In this document: positions 8,636 through 18,008 of the stretch, piece after piece | How the letters are laid out: the number at the start of each line of letters is the position of its first letter | Position numbering within the stretch: the stretch's first letter is position 1 | NCBI GenBank assembly: GCA_964503085.1 | Contig: CAZCYQ010000023.1 | Span: 1-48,793, forward strand | Length of the DNA: 48,793 bases | DNA from: Bin80 sp964503085 | Lineage (GTDB): Bacteria > Bacteroidota > Rhodothermia > Rhodothermales > Bin80 | Reading direction: 5' to 3' | The notes under the pieces: model-generated | Seen by the model: the letters and a program-made list of their open reading frames with translations, nothing else | Database searches by the model: none | Told to the model about the DNA's origin: nothing | Position numbers and translations under genes: made by a program

Positions 8636-9796
8636 ATGACTGCGATCCAGCAAGACGTGTCCCTGTATGTGCACATTCCCTTTTGTGCCCAACGCTGCTC
8701 TTACTGTGATTTCTATTTTGTCACGACCCAGCGCAGGCAAACTGAATTCATTGAAGCTCTTTGCCTCGAGATAGCCCAGATAGCACGAACTTTCCCCAAC
8801 ACGCTGCTGTCGACCATATACTTTGGGGGAGGCACACCTTCACTTCTGCCCTCCCAGGCGATCAGCGATGTTTTAGCACAGATCTGTGCATCTTTTGATA
8901 CATCCCAAGTTGACGAAATTACGCTGGAAGCCAATCCGGAAGACATAAATGCTCCGGTTCTTGAAGAACTCATACACGCCGGTATAACCCGAATCAGCCT
9001 CGGAGTTCAGTCTTTCAGGAATGCCGACTTAAACTTTATGAACCGGTGCCACAACTCAGATCAGGCACTCCTAGCATGTAAGCTGATTCAGTCAGCTGAG
9101 TTGAGCAGCTGGTCACTTGATTTGATTTTTGGTATTCCGGGCGCATCAGCAAAGATCTGGCGAGACAATCTGTACCGCGCCATAGAAACACAGGTCCCGC
9201 ACATCTCCACCTACAACCTGACCATTGAGCCCCAGACGCCTTTGCACAAACAGGTGGCGAATGGATTTGTCAAACCGGTTTCAGACGAAAACGCAGCAGA
9301 TCAATTTCAACAGGCCATGGATATCCTCACATCTATGGGATATGAGCACTACGAGATCTCCAACTTTGCCCTCCCGGGACACCGTGCGAAGCATAATACG
9401 CGCTACTGGCAACATACAAACTATCTGGGAGTCGGTCCAAGCGCCCATTCATTCTGGTGGCAGAATGACAAAGCTCTAAGGTGGCAGAATGTCCGCAGCT
9501 TGCGCAAATACCTGGAGGCCGTGACAATTGCCGAATCACCCACTGTTACCCAAGAGACGCTCGCAATGCACGACCTGGCCCGAGAGCGAATAATGCTGGC
9601 ACTCCGTACATCTGAGGGACTTGATCTGGATGATTTAAAAAACACATATAGCCTTGATATTCTTGCACATAAAAAAGAGGCCTTGTTACAAATGAAAGCC
9701 CAGGGATTCATCGTTCTGCAGGGCACACACATGCGCTTGACTACACAGGGATTGCATGTATGCGACAATCTAACTGCCCAATTATGGCCAGACTGA
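8636..9796 (+). CDS. hemW: HemW, radical SAM heme chaperone
   Basis: The 386-residue product is of HemW length. The radical SAM cluster motif is CxxxCxxC at Cys17, Cys21 and Cys24 inside VHIPFCAQRCSYCDF, followed by the GGGTPS motif near residue 64 that binds S-adenosylmethionine. The family was long annotated as oxygen-independent coproporphyrinogen oxidase, but members with this short CxxxCxxC form act as heme-binding chaperones that deliver heme to respiratory proteins. The C-terminal HemW domain is present (about 300-386). No other heme genes are near. HemW rather than HemN is favoured because HemN is longer and has an extra N-terminal part. Confidence 0.95.
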   Translation: MTAIQQDVSLYVHIPFCAQRCSYCDFYFVTTQRRQTEFIEALCLEIAQIARTFPNTLLSTIYFGGGTPSLLPSQAISDVLAQICASFDTSQVDEITLEANPEDINAPVLEELIHAGITRISLGVQSFRNADLNFMNRCHNSDQALLACKLIQSAELSSWSLDLIFGIPGASAKIWRDNLYRAIETQVPHISTYNLTIEPQTPLHKQVANGFVKPVSDENAADQFQQAMDILTSMGYEHYEISNFALPGHRAKHNTRYWQHTNYLGVGPSAHSFWWQNDKALRWQNVRSLRKYLEAVTIAESPTVTQETLAMHDLARERIMLALRTSEGLDLDDLKNTYSLDILAHKKEALLQMKAQGFIVLQGTHMRLTTQGLHVCDNLTAQLWPD

Positions 9797-9852
9797 ACCG
9801 GTCAGCAATGATTCGGTTGAAACACCTGACTGGCAACCCTCTACCCGAATAA

Positions 9853-10305
9853 ATGAAACGAATCTTCATCACTGCAATTGCTGTAATTATGTTGCAGGGG
9901 TGCTCGAGCGAACCGGAGGAACTTGCAAGGGGGGAACTTGATTTTCTGGACACTGACGGGCGGTTGATCCGCACCATCGAGGTTGAGTTCGCAGAAGACG
10001 ATGCCGCTCGGGCAAGAGGTCTGATGCACAGACGTCAACTCACACTCAGCGAAGGGATGCTGTTCATTTTCCCTACTCCAGATTCATTGAGTTTTTGGAT
10101 GGCGAACACGCCCCTTCCACTTGACATCATGTTCGTGGGAGCAGACTCTGGAATTGTGAATATTGCCAAACGTACCACACCACTCTCCCAAGAACACATT
10201 CGGTCCACTGACCTTGCGCAATATGTGGTAGAAGTGCGAGGGGGATTCAGTGACCGGTTTGGGATTGACACTTCTACACGCATTCGCTGGAAAAAAACCG
10301 AGTGA
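9853..10305 (+). CDS. DUF192 lipoprotein, first of a tandem pair
   Basis: The 150-residue product starts with a lipoprotein signal ending in the lipobox LQGC (Cys17), so it should be anchored in the envelope. The rest is a DUF192 domain: the motif ARGLMHRRQL, then EGMLFIFP and FWMANTPLPLDIMF, which are the conserved blocks of the family. DUF192 has no settled function. It is followed after six bases by a second gene of the same family, so the two form an operon and probably arose by duplication. Charged residues follow the lipobox, and the C terminus ends in a basic run. Confidence 0.9.
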   Translation: MKRIFITAIAVIMLQGCSSEPEELARGELDFLDTDGRLIRTIEVEFAEDDAARARGLMHRRQLTLSEGMLFIFPTPDSLSFWMANTPLPLDIMFVGADSGIVNIAKRTTPLSQEHIRSTDLAQYVVEVRGGFSDRFGIDTSTRIRWKKTE

Positions 10306-10311
10306 CTCAGA

Positions 10312-10791
10312 ATGAAATATTCTATTTTCCTGGTGCTGCTAGTTCTCTTGACGGCCTCCTGCCAGAATTCATCTGAGACTACCCCTACCCTTTCAACACC
10401 GGAAATTCCATTCAGGGTTGACGGGACGCTTGATCTTCTTCGTGCGGGCGAACCGATGCTCTCTCTGGAAATTGAGATCGCCGATACAGATTCGCTTCGT
10501 GAGCGGGGTATGATGCAGCGAACATCGTTCCCGCCTGAATCAGGTATGCTGTTCGTGTTTGACACGCAGGAGCCTCGCCAATTCTGGATGGGCAATACAC
10601 CGTTATCCCTAGACCTGCTCTTTATTTCTGCTGATTCAGTGGTCGTGGACATTGCTAAGCGCGCGAAACCCTATTCTGATGAGCCAATTGTTGGCGGACA
10701 ACCGGCGCAGTTCGTGTTGGAAGTCCCCGGCGGATTTACTGACACAAGAGGAATCGTTGAAGGGGATCGGATTCGCTGGGTTCGCAACTGA
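10312..10791 (+). CDS. DUF192 lipoprotein, second of a tandem pair
   Basis: This 159-residue protein has its own lipobox ending at Cys17 (TASC) and a DUF192 domain with RERGMMQRTSF, SGMLFVFD and FWMGNTPLSLDLLF. It aligns along its whole mature part with the upstream protein, including the ending IRW, but has diverged enough that the duplication is not recent. The six-base spacing indicates one transcript. Function unknown; co-expression and the shared lipid anchor suggest the two proteins work in the same compartment. Confidence 0.9.
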   Translation: MKYSIFLVLLVLLTASCQNSSETTPTLSTPEIPFRVDGTLDLLRAGEPMLSLEIEIADTDSLRERGMMQRTSFPPESGMLFVFDTQEPRQFWMGNTPLSLDLLFISADSVVVDIAKRAKPYSDEPIVGGQPAQFVLEVPGGFTDTRGIVEGDRIRWVRN

Positions 10792-10865
10792 TCCCTTTAC
10801 CTGGAAGCCGAACAAGCAATCCTGGTAACGGGAAACGCCAGTTTACCTGCTAAAAGTCGGTCTCG

Positions 10866-12542
10866 TTATCTCTGGACGAATGTCCATCGAGCGAGTAATT
10901 CCGTATCGGGATCCGGGACCACTTGCATCACAGACTTTGCCACGGGACTTCTGTGTTCCACGGGTGGGTTGCCTTCAAGCTCAAGTGTTAGGCGCTCTTT
11001 GGAACCGTCGTCATAGACAATATCAAAAGCAGGAGCAATACGAAAAGTGTAGGTGGGCTGGGTCTGCTGCAGAGAGACCACAAGTTCGTTTGATTCCTCA
11101 TCATACTGCCAGTAACCGTCCAGATACACGACACCGCCCTGATACAACCACTGGTCAAAGAACCATCCTAGCTTCATGCCGGAAGCCTCTTCAATATGAC
11201 GGCGAAAATCGCCTGTCGAGGCATTACTGTCCTTGTAGGCGGCATAATAGGTCCGGACACCTTGGTTATAGGCTTCCTCGCCTACCAGCGCCCGAAGCAT
11301 ATGCAACACCCAGGCCGCTTTTTGATAAATCATACTCCCGGAAACATCGTTCAGATCAGGCAGGTGCTCGCGAATAATTCGGAAATCATAGTCGTCTTCA
11401 TAGTATGCAAAGACACGATCACGGGAATTCTTTAGTCCCTCTACAAAATCATCCCTCCCGTACGCATACGCCCGAAAAAGCAATGTATAGTAGGTGGCAA
11501 AACCTTCACTTAACCAGAGATCATTCCATTCATATTCGGTGACTGCATTGCCGAACCACTGGTGGGCAACCTCATGCACGATCACATGCTGCCAGCGCTT
11601 GTCCCGGGTGCCGGTCACCGAGCGATCGCCGTAGAAGATGGCCGACGCCGCTTCCATTCCACCCCCTACGGAATTTGATTGGATGTTAGCGAGCTTTTCG
11701 TAAGAGAATGGACCCACCAAGTCGGTGAAATAAGCCAGCGCCTGTTTGGTCGGGACTGCAAAATCGTAGAATCCGGCATCCCGATCCTGTTTGTACACCC
11801 AGGTCTGAATAGATTTGCCGTCGAAAACATCCACGTACTGAACCGCAAACTCTGCAACTCCAAGTACATAAAGCCAGGTTGCGATCGGTACGCTGTTTTT
11901 CCAGTGAGTCAGACGCATCCCATTCACCAAGTCGGTCTCCTCTTTTAGCAGGCCGTTCGAGATGACTTGATAATGATTTGGAGCAGTGATGATGAATTCG
12001 TTAGTAGCCTTATCGTAAGGGTGATCAACGGTAGGGAGCCAGTTTTTAGCACGTGAGGACCAATTGTCACTAAAGAAGGACCGGTCACCGTGCTTAGTCA
12101 GTCCGATTTTGAGGCCCGTAGCCGGAACACCATAATATTCAACCGTGATCTCAATACGCTCTTGCGCCGCCACTTCTCGCCCAAGTTCGATAACTATCTG
12201 ATCATCTGCATGTCGGAAAATCAGATCTCCGCCGTTCATATGCACGCGCTTGACGGTCATGCCGTTACCTCCCAGAGATTCTGACTGATTGATCAGATCA
12301 AGCCGCAGAGTGGACTGTCCCGGCGCCAGATATCGTGCTTCTACGGTTGCCTGCCCCATGATAACGTCGGAAGTGTCACTGAGCTGCAATGCGAAGGCAT
12401 AGTGCAAAATGTCAATGCCCCAATTCTTGGGATAGCCGTCTTGCACAGGTCCCGGTTCGGCGGGCTGTGCCAAAACGGAGGCGCTTGGCACTGTCACGAG
12501 GAGCAATAGCGACGAGACGCAGAGGATATGGCGAATGTTCAT
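10866..12542 (-). CDS. M1 family zinc metallopeptidase, exported
   Basis: The zinc motif HEVAHQW and the downstream glutamate in WLSEGFATYY are spaced as HExxH-x18-E (His331, Glu332, His335, Glu354, counted from the upstream ATG at 12566). GGGMEAAS stands in place of the usual GxMEN substrate motif, with the Asn changed. M1 enzymes remove N-terminal residues from peptides. I prefer the ATG at 12542 because it puts the positive residues directly before a signal peptide ending VLAQ; the longer form from 12566 adds eight residues. At about 558 residues it lacks the large C-terminal helical domain of PepN, as shorter bacterial M1 proteins do. It is probably periplasmic or cell-surface. Confidence 0.93.
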   Translation of the reverse strand: MNIRHILCVSSLLLLVTVPSASVLAQPAEPGPVQDGYPKNWGIDILHYAFALQLSDTSDVIMGQATVEARYLAPGQSTLRLDLINQSESLGGNGMTVKRVHMNGGDLIFRHADDQIVIELGREVAAQERIEITVEYYGVPATGLKIGLTKHGDRSFFSDNWSSRAKNWLPTVDHPYDKATNEFIITAPNHYQVISNGLLKEETDLVNGMRLTHWKNSVPIATWLYVLGVAEFAVQYVDVFDGKSIQTWVYKQDRDAGFYDFAVPTKQALAYFTDLVGPFSYEKLANIQSNSVGGGMEAASAIFYGDRSVTGTRDKRWQHVIVHEVAHQWFGNAVTEYEWNDLWLSEGFATYYTLLFRAYAYGRDDFVEGLKNSRDRVFAYYEDDYDFRIIREHLPDLNDVSGSMIYQKAAWVLHMLRALVGEEAYNQGVRTYYAAYKDSNASTGDFRRHIEEASGMKLGWFFDQWLYQGGVVYLDGYWQYDEESNELVVSLQQTQPTYTFRIAPAFDIVYDDGSKERLTLELEGNPPVEHRSPVAKSVMQVVPDPDTELLARWTFVQR

Positions 12543-12566
12543 GAACTTGACTGTTGTAACCCGCAT

Positions 12567-12996
12567 ACGATCTATGAAGATAAGAAGCTACTATCCGTCT
12601 AGCAATATTTCAGCCTACGCAGTTGCGTTCTCCAACCTCCCTCTCTTGACACCTGACAATCATGTACAGCATGGGCCAATAAAGATGACGGTCCTTACGG
12701 AAATCCTCAAATTAGCACATCTGCAGTGCTGGGTATCGGCATAGGATGGCTTGAACATAGCATCTTCTAGCGCAAACTTTGGAGATCAATATTGATCTGT
12801 GGACGTCGCACGACATGCTGGATGCGCAACTTTCTCGCTGTTCAAGGTCACTGGAGTATAGTCTCTCGACCGGCAGTCTTTAAATTCCGTGGTACAAATA
12901 TCTTGGCAAGTAATGTTGGTTAGGTACTGGAGAATTAAGCCCAGCGAGGAACCTGTCATACTACGATATCTATAAGATCCTAAACTTGTTTATCTA
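12567..12996. other. 430-base divergent intergenic region, no gene seen
   Basis: It separates the leftward M1 peptidase gene from the rightward NTF2-like gene and should hold both promoters. It is richer in A+T than its flanks. Only short unsupported open frames occur. I saw no convincing repeat, RNA structure or promoter motif. Confidence 0.5.
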
Positions 12997-13524
12997 ATGC
13001 GAAAACTTATACTGATCACGGCTTTACTGCTATCCTGGCAGTCTGCTTCACACGCACAGGAAGCCAATCCTGACGATGTGAGTTCCGTGGATGCCATCTT
13101 GACCGCCGTATATGATGTGATTTCCGGTCCAGCTGGCCGGGAGATCGATTGGGAGCGATTTCACTCGCTTTTTCTACCCGATACACGGCTGATCCCGATT
13201 GTGCGCGATTCTACAGGCGCTACATCATACATTTCCTGGACGCCGAAGGAGTTCATGGAGCGGACCAGCGAGGCATTCGTCCAGAACGCGTTCTACGAGT
13301 TGGAGATCGACCGGTCAGCCCAGCGCTACGGCAATTTAGTCCATGCATTCAGTACGTATGAGTCGTTCCGTTCGCTTGAGGAGGGTACGGAGCCCTTTAC
13401 CCGGGGCATCAACAGCTTCCAGTTGCTATACAAAGGCGATCGCTGGTGGATAATGACCATTTTCTGGCAACCGGAATGGCCCGGCTTGCCGATTCCGGCC
13501 GAGTACCTACCTGCCGGCGAGTAG
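12997..13524 (+). CDS. Secreted NTF2-like / DUF4440-type protein
   Basis: The 175-residue product carries a signal peptide (residues 1-20, ending SHAQ) and a domain of about 130 residues with the NTF2/SnoaL cone-fold pattern: an initial helix (VDAILTAVYDVI), a WERFHSLFLPD segment, and late strands GDRWWIMTIFWQPE. Exported members of this fold are common in Rhodothermales-like bacteria and mostly uncharacterised. No catalytic residues are assignable. It faces the propeller gene 13623-14615, with 98 bases between their ends. Fold likely; function unknown. Confidence 0.8.
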   Translation: MRKLILITALLLSWQSASHAQEANPDDVSSVDAILTAVYDVISGPAGREIDWERFHSLFLPDTRLIPIVRDSTGATSYISWTPKEFMERTSEAFVQNAFYELEIDRSAQRYGNLVHAFSTYESFRSLEEGTEPFTRGINSFQLLYKGDRWWIMTIFWQPEWPGLPIPAEYLPAGE

Positions 13525-13622
13525 AAATACTCTCGTCCACCAAGCGCGCCGAAAAAAACGTTCAGTCATAATATTGGCGACGCAGTCCATCCCAGCCAAT
13601 GTGACAAGGACCTTGACCAGAC

Positions 13623-14615
13623 TCACCGCGCCGGAGGCGGCTCGACTACACGGATCTCGTACGGCTGCGATTCGGACTCAGTGGATACCAGCGCGTACAG
13701 TTTGTTTCCACTGGAGAACATGGGAGTTTCGGAAACCGGACCACGTGCCATCAGATCGCCCTCGTACGAGTACAGGCTCAACCTAGCCCCCTCCGCCTCT
13801 GTCGAAAAAACAGCAATTTGATCAGCCAGCAGGAACAAATCCCGTTCCATCTCTATTTCCGAAAGGACCTCCGATGCCTGGGAAAAATCCTTTACCGGCC
13901 CAAAATCGGGTGAGTCATGTTCCAGTTCAATAAAGGAGACGGCCGCGTTCCGGGTGTTGTACTTCCATATCCTGTGTGTCTGGGGCAAGACTAAAAAAAG
14001 TATGCCGTCGGCATCCTTGATGTAGACCAACGAGCGCCCGAATAGCAAGGGCATTGGCATCAAGTTAGCCGCTATTGATGATTTCGTGAGTGCAAGGGAC
14101 TCAAGACTACTGGATGTACTCATGCGATACAACAGGGATTCGCCCTCTGGTGTCGTAGCCGAATAATCGGTATCCACCAGGTAAAACCAGCCCCCTACTC
14201 GTCCGAGTCTGCGAAACCTGTTCAATTCTGGATTCCTGACTTCCATCAAACAGGTGCCACTACTGATCTCGTAGCCCGTAATCCTTCCGAGCCGCCGATC
14301 AAGTACAAAGACGGTGTCACCGGCGACGGCAAACGAGGTCACGTCCGTGTGTGCGCACGGCCCCTCTGCCTGTTGGCCTATCATTCGGACCTTACGATCA
14401 GAAACCAGCAGGAACAGCGCTCCGGTATTGTCGGCCACGATTGCAGAATCAGGACCAAGGGGAATATAGCCTTCAATAGCCGAAATCGGTGGAATATCGT
14501 CGTCAGTGATGTATCGCCCGACACCCTCCTGCGCCGCCGCAACTTGGGCAGAAAGTGCCACAATGAAAATGAGCAACGGGTGGAGGAGCGGGGTTACAGG
14601 TCGCATACGGATCAT
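13623..14615 (-). CDS. Secreted beta-propeller-like protein
   Basis: The 330-residue protein has a signal peptide (about residues 8-28, ending VAAAQ) and then blade-like repeats such as FAVAGDTVFVLDRRLGRI and WFYLVDTDYS, resembling the 6-bladed propeller protein at 152-1315 in style but not closely in sequence. An internal ATG at 14606 is an alternative start. No active-site motif is visible. It runs leftward, downstream of the broken receptor fragment at 14844-15163. Exported propellers of this type may bind sugars or peptides, but nothing here shows the ligand. Confidence 0.72.
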   Translation of the reverse strand: MIRMRPVTPLLHPLLIFIVALSAQVAAAQEGVGRYITDDDIPPISAIEGYIPLGPDSAIVADNTGALFLLVSDRKVRMIGQQAEGPCAHTDVTSFAVAGDTVFVLDRRLGRITGYEISSGTCLMEVRNPELNRFRRLGRVGGWFYLVDTDYSATTPEGESLLYRMSTSSSLESLALTKSSIAANLMPMPLLFGRSLVYIKDADGILFLVLPQTHRIWKYNTRNAAVSFIELEHDSPDFGPVKDFSQASEVLSEIEMERDLFLLADQIAVFSTEAEGARLSLYSYEGDLMARGPVSETPMFSSGNKLYALVSTESESQPYEIRVVEPPPAR

Positions 14616-14843
14616 CGCATTTGAGTTGCCGAAGATTGTTTGGTCATAGCCAAAAAGTATGGAATGACAGCAAACAGTCCCGACAGGAAATCCCTATCCG
14701 CAGCCGACTGCAGTCATGGGCGGCTATGTCAATTTTCTGGCAAAAATTGTACCAATGATGCAATACCCTGCCTCACATGTGCAATCAGCATCGGAGTACA
14801 TGTGACGGCGCAATGCCGGACGGCAATGAGGCGAGCACGCTGG

Positions 14844-15163
14844 CTACTCGCCCACCACGACCTTAAAGTCAAGACTGCGGCTGTTAAAGGCACTGAATAC
14901 ACCCAAACCGACCTTAGTATTGTTTGCGGTGCAGTCAGTTCACGCGAGCCCTGTTCGGGCAAATCCCAGGCACTATTCTCAACGAAGATGTTCGCCTAAT
15001 GCAGGGATTCGATAGTTTCGGCGTCACGCACGTTCCCGCTGACCGTAATCGTTTGCCGTGCCGCTACCAAAGAAACTAGACCCAAGAGTAGAATACCGCA
15101 GAGGCTGTAGTGCCAAGCAAAGCACCCCAAAAGAAAGGATCTGACCCTGGAGGACGAACGCAT
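14844..15163 (-). pseudogene. Broken 5' end of a TonB-dependent receptor
   Basis: Reading leftward from an ATG at 15163 there is a basic N terminus, a hydrophobic signal (about codons 20-35, ILLLGLVSLVAA) and then TITVSGNVRDAETIESLH, the start of a carboxypeptidase-like regulatory domain as found at the N terminus of SusC-type receptors. A TAG (14996-14998, codon 56) interrupts this. The same frame goes on as ANIFVEN, where intact members read GANVFVEN. The next block, resembling TNKxGxFSL...LDFKV, is in another frame and ends at 14844. No further receptor sequence follows, so this is a degraded fragment with at least one stop, one frameshift and loss of the 3' part. Confidence 0.7.
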
Positions 15164-15278
15164 ACGGTAATAATGCGATGGATCCGTCTGATTACACCCT
15201 GCCTAGCGCCCGAAATTCCATTACGTGCCAACCGACGCAGAATCAACAGCGACGTTTGACCCGCATACCGAAAGGGGT

Positions 15279-15611
15279 TTATAGTCCAAACGATTCTCCG
15301 CAAGCACAAGTCCTTGACGCCTGCGGATTAGAAAAATGAAACCCCTTGCCCTCCAGTCCATCGGTGAAATCCAATTCCGTACCATCCAGATAAAGCCTGC
15401 TGCGACCATCTATGACGACTGACAAGCCACCCACATCAAGTTGTGCATCACCATGCTTAACTTCGGTGTCCCAACCTAAGTCATATGTGAGCCCTGAACA
15501 GCCACCCTGAACAACCGCTAAACGTAGATATGCCTTATCCAGGTTGATACTTTCCTGCACAGCTACCCTTTGAAGCTGTGAACGTGCCCGATCTGTGATA
15601 CTCAGAACCAT
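15279..15611 (-). CDS. sufA: SufA/IscA-type iron-sulfur carrier
   Basis: The 110-residue product is an A-type iron-sulfur carrier that takes newly built clusters from the SUF scaffold and passes them to target enzymes. The three conserved cysteines are present: Cys38 in GGCSGLTYDL, and Cys102 and Cys104 in TCACGESF. The gene is divergent from sufB with 137 bases between their starts, which supports SufA rather than another HesB-family member. Length and motif positions are normal for the family. Confidence 0.95.
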   Translation of the reverse strand: MVLSITDRARSQLQRVAVQESINLDKAYLRLAVVQGGCSGLTYDLGWDTEVKHGDAQLDVGGLSVVIDGRSRLYLDGTELDFTDGLEGKGFHFSNPQASRTCACGESFGL

Positions 15612-15748
15612 GTGTAATCCGAAGTTGAATTGTCATCCCGCCAGCCAAACACAGGAACGAAGAACACCGGTGAAGGTTTATTCCGTGTCGCTCGTCGACG
15701 GATCAGTACACCCTTTCGGGGTGTTACGAAATTTGTCTTGTACCCAAT
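15612..15748. promoter_or_regulatory. Divergent sufA/sufB promoter region with inverted repeats
   Basis: This 137-base region must drive both sufA and the sufB operon. It contains the 8-base palindrome CACCGGTG (15665-15672). It also has a 6-bp inverted repeat, ACACCC (15708-15713) and GGGTGT (15719-15724) with a five-base spacer, 25 bases before the sufB start. Either may be an operator or a leader hairpin. No gene for an iron-sulfur-sensing regulator (IscR or SufR type) is present in the window, so the regulator is unknown. Confidence 0.35.
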
Positions 15749-17209
15749 ATGAACACTGATACTCAATACCTGCACGAAGTAGCCGAAAGCGACTACGAGC
15801 ATGGCTGGTCGACAGCTATTGCCTCTGACACAATCCCGAAAGGATTGAGCGAGGATGTGATCCGATTGATCTCATCGAAAAAGCAAGATCCTGACTGGAT
15901 GCTAGAAAATAGACTGCGTGCGTTCAGGCACTGGGAAAAACTTGCCTCCGACCAGGATAAGTATCCGCGCTGGGCCCACCTGAAGTATCCTGAGATTGAT
16001 TTCCAGGAGATCAGCTACTATTCGGCCCCCGGAAGTAAACCGCGCTACGAAAGCTTGGATGAGGTTGATCCCGAGCTTCTTCAAACGTTTGAAGCACTGG
16101 GTATTCCTCTCGAAGAGCAGAAAGTACTGGCTGGTGTAGCTGTGGATGCTGTGGTTGATAGCGTCTCTGTCGCAACGACCTTCAAGGAAGAACTTGCCAA
16201 GCTCGGAATCATTTTTTGCTCCTTCACCGAAGCCATAGAGAACCACGGTGATCTGGTGCGCAAGTATATGGGCAGTGTTGTGCCGTACACTGATAATTTT
16301 TACGCCGCACTTAACGCTGCCGTATTCAGTGACGGATCATTCTGTTACATCCCTCCCGGTGTTCGCTGCCCGATGGAGTTGTCTACCTATTTTCGGATTA
16401 ATCAGGCGGGCACTGGACAGTTTGAACGTACGCTGATTGTTGCTGATGAGGGCTCATACGTATCCTACCTTGAGGGCTGTACCGCGCCGCGCCGGGACGA
16501 AAATCAACTCCACGCTGCCGTAGTTGAGATTATCGCACATAAAGATGCCGAGGTTAAGTATTCAACTATCCAGAATTGGTATCCCGGTGACAATGAAGGA
16601 AAGGGCGGAGTGTTTAATTTTGTGACTAAGCGGGGGATCTGCGAAGGATCTGGATCCAAGATCTCATGGACGCAACTTGAAACAGGATCCGCAATCACCT
16701 GGAAGTACCCCAGCGTAATCCTGAAAGGAGATTATTCAACCGGAGAATTCTATTCAGTGGCCTTCACCAAAGGGCAGCAGCAGGCAGACACCGGAACCAA
16801 GATGCTCCATTTGGGCCGAAATACGTCCAGCACTATCATATCCAAAGGGATTTCTGCTGGTCGCTCAAATAACAGCTACCGTGGATTGGTACGGATCAAC
16901 AAGGGAGCTGAGAACGCTCGCAATTTTGCGCAATGTGATTCCATGCTTCTGGGGGACCGGTGCGGCGCACATACGTTCCCCTATCTGGAGATTCACAATC
17001 CGACCGCCCAGGTAGAACATGAGGCAACCACCAGCAAGGTGGGGGAAGATCAGATGTTCTACTGCCAGCAACGGGGAATCAGTGAACAGGACGCGATTAA
17101 ACTTCTGGTGAGTGGATTCTGTCAGGAGATTCTAACCAAATTACCCATGGAGTTTGCCGTAGAGGCGCGTAAACTCCTTGCCATTGAACTAGAGGGATCC
17201 GTCGGATAA
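15749..17209 (+). CDS. sufB: Fe-S cluster assembly scaffold SufB
   Basis: SufB is the main scaffold subunit of the SufBC2D complex, where iron-sulfur clusters are built from persulfide sulfur. The 486 residues match the usual length of about 480. Characteristic blocks are FSDGSFCYIPPGVRCP, EGCTAPRRDENQLHAAVVE and RNFAQCDSMLLGDRCGAHTFP; the last contains Cys396, corresponding to the cluster-building cysteine of E. coli SufB. It is the first gene of the rightward operon and is followed by sufC after 37 bases. Confidence 0.98.
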   Translation: MNTDTQYLHEVAESDYEHGWSTAIASDTIPKGLSEDVIRLISSKKQDPDWMLENRLRAFRHWEKLASDQDKYPRWAHLKYPEIDFQEISYYSAPGSKPRYESLDEVDPELLQTFEALGIPLEEQKVLAGVAVDAVVDSVSVATTFKEELAKLGIIFCSFTEAIENHGDLVRKYMGSVVPYTDNFYAALNAAVFSDGSFCYIPPGVRCPMELSTYFRINQAGTGQFERTLIVADEGSYVSYLEGCTAPRRDENQLHAAVVEIIAHKDAEVKYSTIQNWYPGDNEGKGGVFNFVTKRGICEGSGSKISWTQLETGSAITWKYPSVILKGDYSTGEFYSVAFTKGQQQADTGTKMLHLGRNTSSTIISKGISAGRSNNSYRGLVRINKGAENARNFAQCDSMLLGDRCGAHTFPYLEIHNPTAQVEHEATTSKVGEDQMFYCQQRGISEQDAIKLLVSGFCQEILTKLPMEFAVEARKLLAIELEGSVG

Positions 17210-17246
17210 GTACTAATCGCGGATCATACTTCTCATATCACGAGGA

Positions 17247-18008
17247 ATGACACCAATTTTAGACATTCGGGGGCTACGGGCCTCCGTTGAAGATATGCCC
17301 ATACTGAAGGGCGTTGATCTTTCAGTGAACGCTGGCGAAATTCACGCCATTATGGGTCCAAACGGATCAGGAAAAAGCACCTTGGCTGCTGTGCTCGCAG
17401 GACGAGATGATTATGAAATTGACGGCGGCTCCGTTCACTATCGGGGAGAGGATCTCCTGGATATGGACGTAGACGAGCGCTCACGCGAGGGAGTTTTTCT
17501 CGCTTTCCAATATCCGGTAGAACTGCCAGGCGTGAGTATGATGAATTTTCTCAAACAGGCCGTCAACACGATCCGCGAACACCGTGGACAAGCCCCCCTC
17601 GGGGCCGCCGGACTTTTGCGTCTGGCCCGGGAAAGAGCCGCCTTGATTGGACTGGATCCACGCCTGAAACAACGCTCGGTAAACCAGGGATTCTCGGGCG
17701 GGGAGAAAAAGCGAAATGAAATCTTCCAACTGGCTATGCTTGAGCCTACCTTGGCAGTTCTGGATGAAACCGATTCCGGGCTTGATATTGACGCGCTGCG
17801 CAGCGTCGCACGCGGCGTTAACCAATTGCGCATGCCAACGCGTGCGTTCGTGGTTATTACCCACTACCAACGCCTGCTCAATTATATCGTGCCTGACTTC
17901 GTCCATGTGATGGTGGACGGACGTATTGTCAGGTCCGGGGGCAAAGAACTTGCGCTCGAGCTTGAAAAGCACGGATATGATTGGGTTTACGATGAAATAG
18001 CAGCATGA
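17247..18008 (+). CDS. sufC: Fe-S cluster assembly ATPase SufC
   Basis: SufC is the ABC-type ATPase that drives shape changes of the SufB-SufD pair. In 253 residues it shows Walker A GPNGSGKST (37-45, Lys43), the signature FSGGEKKR (149-156), Walker B LAVLDETDSGLD with Asp173 and Glu174, and the switch histidine in VVITHYQRLL. The signature FSGGEKKRNE is specific to SufC among ABC ATPases. Its stop overlaps the sufD start (ATGA at 18005-18008), implying coupled translation. Confidence 0.98.
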   Translation: MTPILDIRGLRASVEDMPILKGVDLSVNAGEIHAIMGPNGSGKSTLAAVLAGRDDYEIDGGSVHYRGEDLLDMDVDERSREGVFLAFQYPVELPGVSMMNFLKQAVNTIREHRGQAPLGAAGLLRLARERAALIGLDPRLKQRSVNQGFSGGEKKRNEIFQLAMLEPTLAVLDETDSGLDIDALRSVARGVNQLRMPTRAFVVITHYQRLLNYIVPDFVHVMVDGRIVRSGGKELALELEKHGYDWVYDEIAA

